Positions 33,735 through 44,018 of a DNA stretch of 64,000 nt are shown piece after piece (the first letter of the stretch is position 1; each line of letters starts with the position of its first letter). A model generated the notes under the pieces. The model was given only the letters and a program-made list of their open reading frames with translations. It made no database searches and was not told where the DNA came from. The stretch spans positions 248,001 to 312,000 of the forward strand of contig BLAL01000191.1 of the NCBI GenBank assembly GCA_015698045.1, written 5' to 3'. This DNA is from Rhizophagus clarus. Lineage: Eukaryota > Glomeromycota > Glomeromycetes > Glomerales > Glomeraceae. The translations under genes and the position numbers were made by a program.

Positions 33735-35367
33735 GATTGTGAGAAAATTGAAATCATTATTGTAATTATCAAAAATGAATTGGAAGAATTTATCGCCCAA
33801 TAATATTTGATGATGTGAATATGATTTAATCGCTCACGTGAAAATAAGCGTTGAATTTCAACGTTACTACGTAAATCACCAATATCAGAAATTCTGAATA
33901 TCTCGATTTTTCTGTCGGTCATACTAGCCAAATTTTTTTTTAAATTAAATAAAAATAGAAATCTTTGATTAAATTATTCGGAAACAAAAACTAATTTGTT
34001 TATTTTGTTTATTACTTTATGATTATTCTTTTCTCCGAATTTAAATTATGTTGTTTGTTTATTAAACATTGTTACGCAATGATGATACAAATTTATAAAT
34101 AATTTTAATAACGATTTTTTATTATTTTTATTGTTACTTTTTTTTCGCGGAAAATGTTTTTTAAAAAGAATATGCAATTAATGCAATTAATATGATATAC
34201 GGTAGGACAAAACGGAAAGATTCTTATGAAATGACTAAAGGAATGAAAATCATGGTTTCACGACAGCGGGGTATATCATGATACTGAACAACTGATGAAA
34301 AAAAATTTTCGAAAAAGTGAAACCGGTCATAAACTTGAAATTAAAATTTTTATTATTCATTGTTTGGGAATTTATTAGAACTGTTCCATTGTTTTTCCAT
34401 GAGGATTTTTGTTTTCCTAAACTGAAAAAAAATAAAGTATTACAATAAACTAAAAATATAAGTAACAACAAATCATATAATAAACATGCTGGTGAATTTT
34501 CTTAGAACGGAAATTTTTGTTTCCAATTAAGCGAAAAAAAAACTGCCACATCTTGAATTTTTAAACCGAGATGTAATTAATAAGAAAAATATATCAATTT
34601 GAGATTGCATGATTTACATTTTGATAAATTTATGCTTATAACTAAGAATCCAATTAAATTAATGTACATAAAAAAAAAAAAAAAAATTTTTAAATTGTAA
34701 AAAATTCCAATTAGTTCAAAAGTAGCACGAAAAAAATTGTTTTCATTCTTGTGAAACATTTTGATCCCCATTTTCGATGAATAGACCTGTATTGCTGCGT
34801 ATCAAACGCGTGAATGCCCCCTTTTTTATAACAATTTTGATCCCTAGATTAGTTGAGTTATTCGTACCTAAAAATTTTTTACCTAATTTAGCTTGGTTAC
34901 TGAATAACATCACCCATACATTTCGATACATTCGATAGCTTCAGCCCAGCCCATCTTTGTATTTTTTTCCCATACAAGTGTCCACAAAGTTCCATAAGAA
35001 TTTTTTTAAAAACCCCAGTACCTTTAGAACTTTCTCGTTGACGCTGTGTGTTGTGTTTTCTTAACTTTCCGAATCTCAAACACAAAGGCACAGTTCCTGT
35101 GTGCTTGAGCAGCTTCTTTCACTCCACACATCTTTCTACTTATTATTACTACATTGTAGTTTTCAAAATTTAATTTAACTTCTCATTTCAAAGAAAACCC
35201 CAATCTTTTCTTAGTCTTGAATTTCATTCATTATTCTCTTTCGCCATCCCTTTGACTGAAAGCTCGATTGACCCACACGAGCTCTCAAAGATTTTCATTT
35301 GAAAGACCAATATCCGCCTTCTTTGCGGTTTGCCCTCGCAATCGTTACATTATTCACATCAGAAACT
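33735..35367. other. 1.6-kb divergent intergenic region (SSADH / casein kinase)
   Basis: No gene was seen. The part next to the kinase (35100-35360) is less AT-rich, with CT-rich patches, and probably carries its promoter and leader. A TTG-initiated extension of the kinase frame from 35299 is open but not needed. Confidence 0.5.
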
Positions 35368-38300
35368 ATGGGTAAAGTAACCGTTGGTGGACATTGGTTA
35401 GTCGAAGAAAAAATCGGCGAGGGATCCTTCGGCGAGGTCTTTCGAGGTAAATATCTTTTTATTATTATTGCTCATGTAAGCAATTGAAGAGTTCGAGAAA
35501 CGAGAAATGTACATATATGAGCTGAAATAGTTCAACTTATTACGATAAAAACTTTATTTTTACTTTATCTTATTATATTAATTGATTAAAAGTAAAAATG
35601 TTCTTACTAATTATATTCTGTTTTCTTTTATGATTAGCCGTTCACGTAAAAACAAAAGAACAATGCGCTATTAAACGAGAGCTTGTAACCGAGGAGCATC
35701 CACAGTTGCCACAGGAAGCCGAATTTTTAAAGATGTTAGAAGGCCCAAGTAAGTTTTTTAATTTAAACCTTTTTTTTTTTTTCTTACCACATTTTTTAAC
35801 TTTATCGTTTTTAATTTTAATAATTAAAAAGGTTTTATTCCAAAAGTCCATTGGTTTGGACAAGAAAAATTATATAACGCGCTAGTCATGGATTTACTCG
35901 GTCCAAACCTGAGATTGGTACGGCAAGCATATGAAAAGTTACCGGTAGCCTTTGTGAGTGATATCGCCATTCAAATGGTAAGTTAATTATACAAAAATCA
36001 TGAATATTTATATTATTATATTTAATTTAGAATATGTGCTAAAAATTTCCAATATATTAGGTGAATATATTAGAGCACGTACACAACAAAGGAATAGTAT
36101 ATCGGGATGTTAAACCAGATAATTTTCTTCTTGAGCGAGAATTTGCAATCTCGATTAAGGAACTTGAGAAATGGGACTCCGAAGATTCGCCTAAACCATT
36201 AGAAGATTATCGTCCTCTTCTTGGTAGATCACATAAGATAAGCCTTGTTGATTTTGGTAAGCATTAAAGGTTTAATTAATTATTATTAAATTAACTAATT
36301 ATTAACTAGTTTTATTCAAACCTCAAATTAGGCTTATCTACGTTCTACATCGACAAAAGGACGAAAAGACATGTACCAAGAAAGCAACCTCCAACAAAGT
36401 ATAAAACAGGGACTGCTCGTTATGCCGCAATAGGAGTTCATCATGGACTACGTAAGTATATATAATTTTTTAACGTCTTATGTAGACTTTAATTATTTAC
36501 ACATATCTAAATTACCCTTATTTATTACTAGCACACGCGCGCCGTGACGATTTGGAGTCTCTTGGATATGTAATTTTAGAAATGATACGTGGAACACTCC
36601 CCTGGGCAGGCGTAACAGCTCGCAATGCTATAGAAGGCTGGGCAAAGATGTTGAAAATGAAGGCGAACATACCCTTGGAAGAGTTATTTGAAGGAGTTCC
36701 GCGAGGATTCATGGATTTTCTTCAATACGCGCGAAATTTAGACTTTGAACAGGAACCGGATTATAATTATGCGCGTAAATTATTAATGTCGTACGTAATA
36801 AATTTTTTTTTTTTTTTTTCAAAAAAAAAAAAGTTAAAATGCTTCAAAAGTTTGAACTAGCGTGTATTCATTTTTAATATTTGAATTAAATTATTACAGT
36901 GCAGCATGTGGTGGCGGGTACGATTCTGAACTAATATATACCACTGGAATCGAAGATTGTTTTTCATCTCGCCCAATGTCTCCATCTCCATCGACTCCAG
37001 CAAACGAGTTAATCTTTTGGAATGATGCTGATGATAATGCTTTCCGAGATTTTGATGGTGGATACCATTCAGATGAATGGATAAATCATAATGATGACAA
37101 TGCTGTAATGGCAGAGGTTTCTGCGTGGGATGGGAATGTAAAGGTTCCTTGGTTGGAAGAAAGTTCTCCAACGAGAAATTGGCATCCTCGTTGTGTTGAG
37201 GAGCAACGTACCCGGTCTCTGCGAGATTTACAAAGCAGACGACCATCAGTTCCTTCTCCATTATCGATATCCATTCCACCAAGGCCTAATTCGGCAATGA
37301 ATACTTCTCGTGGGGCGGCATCGCCGAATAATAAGTTCGATTCAAATCCATATTATCCGGGTGTCAATGAAAATATACCATTAGCACCAAGGCGAAGCAT
37401 TCCTAACATCCGTAACACAAACTCCCTAGCGACTAGGTTTCTCAAACGAAGCGTGCCCAATCTTCGAGATCAAGCTCGTCATAACATTGTTCCTCAATCA
37501 TCGAAGAGGATTATGCCACACATGCAAGATAAAAAGGGTAATAACAGCTCTCGTTGTTATTCATTTAAAGATAATAATTTACCTTACTCGTCCAGTCAAC
37601 CCACGACTCCTCGAGAAGAAATTAATAATCCGATGAATTGTAACAATGTTAAATATTCCCCACAAGATGCCCGTTTCTCGCTTAAAGATTCTCGATACAC
37701 TCCCCAAGACGTTAGATACAATTTCCGAGGTCGTGAACGTGCTAACACGTTTAGCCAATTTAGTAACACCTCCAAGTACGATAACCGGCATCCTTCGTTA
37801 CCTTCTTCTCCTTCAACACCATCACGTCAAGGTGGCAAGCCATATAAAGAATGGGAACGGTCACATACATTTACTAACGGACATGATTCGCCAGTTAGTC
37901 CTGGTATACAAAATAATTCACCGAATAGTCCCTACTCTCCTACAAATAACTGGTCATATAAGCGAGATAGATCACATACCTTTGCTAATGGTGGCAGACC
38001 TAAGGATAATAATTATGGCGGGAAAAATCGCCCAGTGCCACTTGGACAGTTACCTTCTCGAAATTACGTGAATTGTCAACCACAAAATCATCTACAACAA
38101 AATTCAGGATATAATAGAAGCGGAACACCAAACAATGTTCAAAAAATTCGACAAAATCATCAGGAAGAGAATTATCCTCCACGATCAGTCTCTACGACTC
38201 CAACTTGTGGTCATAGACGTTCAAATTCACAAGAGAAGGTTGATCTAAAAAAACAATTTCATGAGTCTTCAAAAACCCGTAATGAACCGACGGTGACCTC

Positions 38301-38769
38301 TCCATCTGTAACCAAAGTGTCCCACTCTTTTGATCACAAAATCACTAATAATAAGAATCATAATAGCATGGATAAGGAAATGTCAAATGATTCCCTTGAT
38401 CAAAATGGAACCACTTCAAATAATGGATCTTTAAATAAACAGGCGAACCAGCAACACAATCATGTAACTTTTGCGAATGTCGAAGATAATTATTCTTATT
38501 ATCCTGACAGACCCTCAAATGGTTATCGTAGACAGAGTTTTTCAGCTGTTAATGTTGAAGGAAAAACGTTTAGAACAAGGAGTCTTACGCTACCAGATTT
38601 AAGACAAGATATTAAGAATCACACAGCCGTGAACGGGAAAAATCCACGACCAGTTTTAAAGAACAATAATCAAAGCGTAACTAACTTAACTCCTAAAGAT
38701 AACGTTCACTTTCAAGATACTGAAAAAAAGAAAAAGAAGAAGAAGAAGTGGCCGTATTACATGAGTTAA
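35368..38769 (+). CDS. casein kinase 1 with 620-residue Ser/Asn-rich tail
   Basis: Seven exons (35368-35446, 35638-35748, 35832-35977, 36061-36256, 36332-36451, 36532-36790, 36900-38769) give 926 residues. CK1 enzymes are constitutive Ser/Thr kinases that phosphorylate primed or acidic sites. The kinase domain (1-300) shows GEGSFGEVF, Lys39 in CAIKRE, YRDVKPDNFLL with Asp128, DFGLSTFY (Asp176), TGTARYAAIGVHHG and RRDDLESLGYVILEMIRG, all family markers, so it should be active. Between the catalytic loop and DFG there is an insertion (SIKELEKWDSEDSPKPLEDY) longer than in ordinary CK1. The tail is Ser/Asn/Pro/Arg-rich with repeated HTFTNGHD/HTFANGG-like boxes and ends in eight lysines and WPYYMS. 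A polybasic end suggests membrane or nuclear targeting. The start is the ATG before GKVTVGGHWLVEEKIG. Confidence 0.93.
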
Positions 38770-39847
38770 TATATCAACTAATTGGGCGCAGGTGTCGTCC
38801 GTTTGCTATTCAAAAAAAACTATATATACCTGTTTTATACACTAATTTTATGTTTTTCATACAAAAATTGTAAAGGAACTTTTTTTTTCAATCGCAAAGG
38901 CGAGATTTCTCCTTTGCGATATATTTTATTCACTTAAAATAGTTTTTAAATATATTTGTACAAAAGCTTGGAATACAAGGTAGCTGGGAGAATTTTTCTT
39001 ATAAATACTATATATTTTTTTAAATATATAACTTTTTATATATACATATTTATCACAGTTTTAAATGATCAAAACGAAGGGAATCAACAGAGGAAGCACT
39101 TTTTTTTTTCTCCTTTGTAATATATGTCGCAAAACTTTAATATTTTTTTCTTTATTATATTTTTAAGCAGGACTTTTTGTTACCTTTTTAAGCAGTGCTT
39201 TTCTTCTTGTAACTTTTTTTTTTTTTAATTCTATTACTTCCTCTTGTTTTTAATTTTCCTTCAAAAAAATTTTTTTTTGTTTGTATTATAGACTTTTCCC
39301 CTTTTTATTATAAATTTCCGTTTTTTTTTTCACATGTTTTATAAATTCCCCAATCATCAATAATATTTTCATTATTTTGACAAAAATCATTTTTATATTT
39401 GCTTTTGAGTTTCTTTTTTTTTTTTTTTTTTACTTTCATTGGATCTATTAAAAATTAGTAAGATTAAATAATAGCGTACCAATGAATGAAATCAAAGTAA
39501 TTATTTTTTTTTAATTTTTTTTTTCATTTCATAATTTTTTTTATTATTTATTTATTTGTCTGTAATTTTTATGTAGTTTTTTGTACTTTTAATAAACTGG
39601 CTTTAAAGTTAGTTTATAAAAAGAAAAAAAATATACTCAAAATTAAATTAAATTATAATTATAATACGTTATTATTTTAAGTTTTTTTCTTAAAATAAAA
39701 ACTAATTTAGATATATAATTTTTTTCTGAAGTCCGGCTCCCGTTTTAGATTATACTCATTCACGTGAATAAAATTTTTAACAAAACGCGTTTGTGTTCAC
39801 AATTTTTTATTTTATTGTAAGAAAATCTGTTGGATATTATAACGGAA
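38770..39847. other. intergenic: kinase 3' region, T-rich
   Basis: The sequence has repeated poly-T blocks (for example 39419-39430) and pieces such as GCAAAGGCGAGATTTCTCCTT, where CGCAAAGG...CCTTTGCG forms a short inverted repeat (38894-38919) possibly in the 3' UTR. No gene was seen. Confidence 0.5.
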
Positions 39848-41886
39848 ATGTTAACAACAATTCGGCCATTAACAAGACAAAATACAAATACATATTGTCA
39901 ACATTATTTGAATAATTCAATATTAACAGCAAGAACATTAATACAACAGGTTACGCGCTTCAGTTATATATATTTTCCAGGAAGGGGAATTGCAAGTTTT
40001 TACTGGCACCCAAAGCTCAAAATAAACAAAAATGAGGGTATTACGGTCACTGAAACTACCACACAGTCATTTAGAGGTCCTGTTGATAAGAAGAATGTTA
40101 CAGTTGATAATGAAATTGATAAAAATATAACTGCTAAATTTGGTCCGAATAGTTTAAATAAAAATATCACTGACGTATTAAAAGGTGACGATCAACACAT
40201 AATAAATCCGATTTACAAAGAGGACAATATAACTAATAATCTTTTGGTTTCAGAACTCGCTAAGCAAGAAAGAGCGGCCGGTGATTTTTTCAGAGAACGC
40301 GCATATCATGCTGCAATAAAATCTATCAAAGCATACCCTAAGAAAATAGAATCAGGAAAAGAAGCTCGTGAACTTAAATTCATTGGACCAAGTATTGAAA
40401 TGAAAATTGATGAAATATTGAAAACGGTGAGCAAAACAGAGAGTCCGATAGACAGTACAGTGGCATCTCCCTAAGTGTGGGACCATAGTAAAAAATAACA
40501 GAGTATGCATCTAGAGAGGGTGTGCATTTATAGAGAGTAAAATATTAAGAGCTCTTATAAGTTGGAACTGAGCCTACCATGCACTTAAAGAGAATTTACG
40601 TATTACGTGCGCTTATAGAGGGTGCGCTTATAGAGTTGCCACTGTATATGATGTTCTACGCGTTCAACATTATAAAAATTATTTAATTAAATCATTTCAT
40701 TCAGGGTACATGCTCTTATGTAACAGGATATCCCGACAGTGCTGAAAGAAAACTATTTAATGTGTTGACCAAGATACCGCGAATTGGGTATAAAACAACT
40801 TAAAAAAGTAATCGAATAAATTTTTATGTCAAAATCTATAATAACATATTAATAATATAAAAATTTTCTTTTATAAGAAGGATCAATGCGTTAAAATATT
40901 TGAATAAAGGTTACAAGACTTTGGAAGAATTTATTGATGATTCAGACTTACAACCTGATCAAAAATATATAATCAAGCATATAAATGAATTAGGTGAGAA
41001 GATTCCAAGATTGGAGATGAATATATTACGGGTAATACACGTACAGACGACTTTTAGCTTAAAAAGAAAAATGATTCTAAATCATAATATATTTATATGT
41101 ATTTTTGTAGGAATATATTTTTCGAATGTTGAAAAATTTGGATCATCGATACCTTATTGAAGCATGCGGAAGATTGTATGTTTAACTATAATAAACACTC
41201 TTGTTCTCTTCTATAAGATAATTTTAATATTTCTTATGAATAGTCGTCGCGGAGAAAAATGTTCTGAATCATTGAATATTGTAATTTCACACCCTGAATT
41301 TAAGGAAGATGCCACTGAAAACATTGATGATTTTTTGAAGAAGTTTATTAATGATTTAAAGATTCAAGGATTCTGCACTGAATATTTTCCGAAAGGGCCT
41401 TCAAAATACCTTGTAAGGTCCTTTAAAATAAAAATATATGTAAATATATTTTTTGATTGAGAAAGTGTAATTATCATATATTTCTTTTTTAGGCGATTTG
41501 CCGAATTCCTTCAAAAGATGCAGCAAACCCATATTTACGTCGTAAAATTGAATTGAGGTGAGAATTAGTATAAAAGAAAAAATTTTTTTAATTTGTATAA
41601 TTTATATAATAAATAACTATTATTGTCTCTTAATTTTAGAGCTGTACCGTATAAGAATTATTGGCTCACAGTTTTAGCAAATACAGGAGATGAAGTTTTT
41701 TATAAATCGTTACAAGAAAAATCACTTGAAAAAGGTTTTCGATTAAATGATACTATATTAGCGCCAATAGATCCAAATAGTGGTATGGTTGGAGAACCGT
41801 TAATAGTCAATAGTGAAGATGATATTTTTAAAATATTGAATATAAAATATTTAGCACCGGAAACTCGAGATTGGAAAAGCTCATAA
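39848..41886 (+). CDS. mitochondrial family X DNA polymerase homologue, catalytic triad replaced
   Basis: Seven exons (39848-40426, 40705-40787, 40878-41031, 41111-41175, 41244-41412, 41493-41557, 41640-41886) give 453 residues. Pol X enzymes fill short gaps in base-excision repair. The N terminus (MLTTIRPLTRQNTNTYCQHY) looks like a mitochondrial presequence. The 8-kDa lyase domain (about 135-193) is recognisable: ERAAGDFFRERAYHAAIKSI, KKIESGKEARELKFIGPSIE and MKIDEIL, where Lys186 aligns with the dRP-lyase lysine of pol beta. Polymerase palm follows, with GRFRRGEKCSESLNIVISHP, KIELRAVPYKNYWLTVLANT and KSLEKGFRLNDTILAPID. The GDVD aspartates are Ser303 and Asn305 here, and the third Asp is Glu370. 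The enzyme is therefore predicted to lack polymerase activity but keep the lyase lysine. A MITE sits in intron 1. Confidence 0.88.
40458..40644. mobile_element. 187-bp pogo-like MITE in intron 1 of the polymerase-like gene
   Basis: The left end CAGTGGCATCTCCCTAAGTG and the reverse complement of the right end CAGTGGCAACTCTATAAGCG match in their outer half, with TA just outside both ends (40456-40457, 40645-40646). The inner part repeats a TTATAGAG/GGTGCGC motif. CAGT termini with TA duplication fit pogo/Tigger MITEs. It lies between donor 40427 and acceptor 40704 and does not disturb the splice sites. Confidence 0.8.
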
Positions 41887-42026
41887 CAAATAAAAAGGCA
41901 CATCGACATTCCAATTGTTATTTGATTAAAGGAACGGATAAAAAAAATCCCTTTAAGATCAATTTTTACTTCAATATTCGCTTTAATTTGATTATTATTT
42001 TTAAAAAAAATTTTCCTAATCAACTT

Positions 42027-42371
42027 CTAAATCATTTTTTTTTTTAAAGAATCTATTTTGCTTTCTAACTCATTTACTTTATTTTCCATCTCTTCTCGGA
42101 GCTCGATAAAAGCTAATTTATACCAAAAAACATGTAAACTGATATAAGTTATCGAACCGATTAAAAAACAATTAATGAACGGAGGCCCATAAACATTCCA
42201 AACTGTTATGTTTTCGCTAGTATGTGATTGTGAAAAGGAAGCTGTGTTTGTAGACGTAGTTGAAGTTGATTTTTGTCTAAGACGAAGAAAAATTTGAGTA
42301 CAAGTTGTAGGTGAAGGAAATTGGATTTTACGAGATAAACTTGAATTGATTATCAATCTTAGGGAACTCAT
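42027..42371 (-). CDS. small predicted mitochondrial single-pass membrane protein
   Basis: One exon encodes 114 residues. The first 40 residues are basic and hydroxylated with no acidic residue (MSSLRLIINSSLSRKIQFPS, RLRQKSTSTTSTNT), as in a mitochondrial presequence. One hydrophobic segment follows at about 63-80 (PPFINCFLIGSITYISLHVF), and the C terminus is a Glu/Lys heptad-like coiled coil (LREEMENKVNELESKIDSLK). This architecture is that of a small inner-membrane assembly or tethering factor, but I do not recognise the family. It is convergent with the polymerase-like gene, 140 bp apart. Because it is short, a chance frame is possible, though the domain order argues against it. Confidence 0.65.
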   Translation of the reverse strand: MSSLRLIINSSLSRKIQFPSPTTCTQIFLRLRQKSTSTTSTNTASFSQSHTSENITVWNVYGPPFINCFLIGSITYISLHVFWYKLAFIELREEMENKVNELESKIDSLKKKMI

Positions 42372-42883
42372 TTTTTTTTAGGAAGGAGTCCAAAATACTA
42401 AAATCCTCAGATCCTTTAACCGTCGACCTGTTTTTCAATAATTCCATGGAAATCCATAAGTATTCCATGTAATAAGACAAAAAAAAATTTTTTTGCAGCT
42501 ACGTAGCAATTAACAAAGTAAGCTACACAATATGAATAAATAAGATTTGTTTGTTTAGAAATCATGTGACTTCCATGATCCGAAATTTTAAAATAACTGA
42601 TAGAAATTTCAGTACATGTGGATTTATCATTTTATCGGTTTAATTTCTTCCTTTACTATTCATATTATTGTCGTTTATAGATGATATTTAATTCCACCTT
42701 ATCATATCGATATCTATCGTAGGAGTTAGGACATTTTAGAAAATGTTCCTGATTATGAAGTTATAAAGTGTTAGCTGAATGTACATATATCAAAGATCAA
42801 ATGCAAGTTTAAAAAAAAAAAAAAAAATCCTAAATTTGTAAAATAAAAATTTTATTGGAGATGCATTTCAAATATTAATACTG
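42372..42883. other. intergenic region
   Basis: About 500 bp between the small membrane-protein start and the acetyltransferase stop. No gene or repeat was identified. Confidence 0.5.
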
Positions 42884-44018
42884 TTAACACCAGGCATAAT
42901 TCTCATTTAAAATCCATTCCACTTCATCTTTACTAGAACTTTTATTATTATACCAGGCTAATGAAGGAAGAGATTTTGTTCTTTCAATTAATTCACCTCC
43001 TTCAATAATATTAGTTTCAGTGAATAATTTTAAATCAGGATTCCAAACTGTAATTTTTTTGGAATTACAATAACTAGCACACAATTTTGCCTGTTGAATT
43101 AATAATTTAGTTGTATTTGTATCTGGAGATCGAATCCTTAATATTTGAAGAACGTTATCGTTAAAGTCATAATTCCAAATAACAAATCCAATAACTTTAT
43201 TTCCCTTATTTGTAGCTTTAGCTCCCCAAATATTAGGTTCTTTTAAGTCTTTAACTTTTGCATAAAACTTGCTTCTCGCGAATGTCCATTCAAAACATTC
43301 GAATGTTGGTAATGCGACCACTTTATATTTATTAGAATTAAAATCGATTTCTTTTTCAATTAAAGAACAATCATACTTAGTGATTTCTTCAATATCCGAA
43401 TAAGATAGTTGCGTTACATTAATAGTGTCGGATGTAATATTATTAAAGTTCTCGTTCTCAATATTAAATTGAATTTCTCTGTGTTCAAAAACTTTCCATC
43501 CATTACGACTATAAAACACTGGGCCAACGTCACTATATAAAAAACTAAACCCAACTTCATGGAAATTTTCTTTTAATTTCTTTCCCAACAATTCCATCAT
43601 ATAAGATGCATATCCATTTTTCCTATGTTCTGGTGGAGTAAATACTGAGGCAATACTATAACAATTTTGTTTTTGCAAGGAAGAAGTTATTATGAGTGCT
43701 GGACGTGCGAATGTTTCGCATGACGAAAGAATATTTGTCGTCGTCTCAGGTGTTGAACGAGGAACTAAGACCCAAACTGTAAAATTCTCAGAAGTAAATG
43801 GAAAAGATGCAAGTATAGATTCTCGAGAGAGATATTGTTCTAACGACAAATGAGTTCCCCACTCTATAAAAGAATTCTTGTTTGTTCTAAAGAAATAAAG
43901 GAAGTCAGTAAAAAGAATAACAATAAATTTAAAGGAAAACTAATAAAATTTACACGATGGCTTGTTCTGGAGTTGCTTTAACTAACGTTAATTCTGACAG
44001 GCTGTAAGTGGACGCCAT
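42884..44018 (-). CDS. LYC1: LYC1-like GNAT N-acetyltransferase
   Basis: Two exons (44018-43954 and 43886-42884) give 355 residues. LYC1 of Yarrowia is lysine N6-acetyltransferase, the first step of fungal lysine degradation. The N-terminal LVKATPEQAIVTNKNSF, followed by EWGTHLSLEQYLSRE, matches that family's opening. The GNAT acetyl-CoA loop is SVFTPPEHRKNGYASYMMEL (Arg/Lys-xx-Gly-x-Ala) at about residues 105-125, followed by FLYSDVGPVFYSRNGWKVFE. The C-terminal half ends WILNENYAWC. The first coding exon overlaps, in antisense, the first exon of NMD3. Substrate is inferred from family resemblance and could be another amine. Confidence 0.85.

Noticed and set aside
35299-35367. TTG-initiated N-terminal extension of the casein kinase
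   Set aside because: The conserved CK1 start lies right after the ATG at 35368 and the extension is not conserved-looking; TTG starts are not expected in nuclear genes.
36857-37282. Minus-strand frame opposite the kinase tail exon
   Set aside because: Antisense shadow of a long single coding exon with strong sense-strand evidence.
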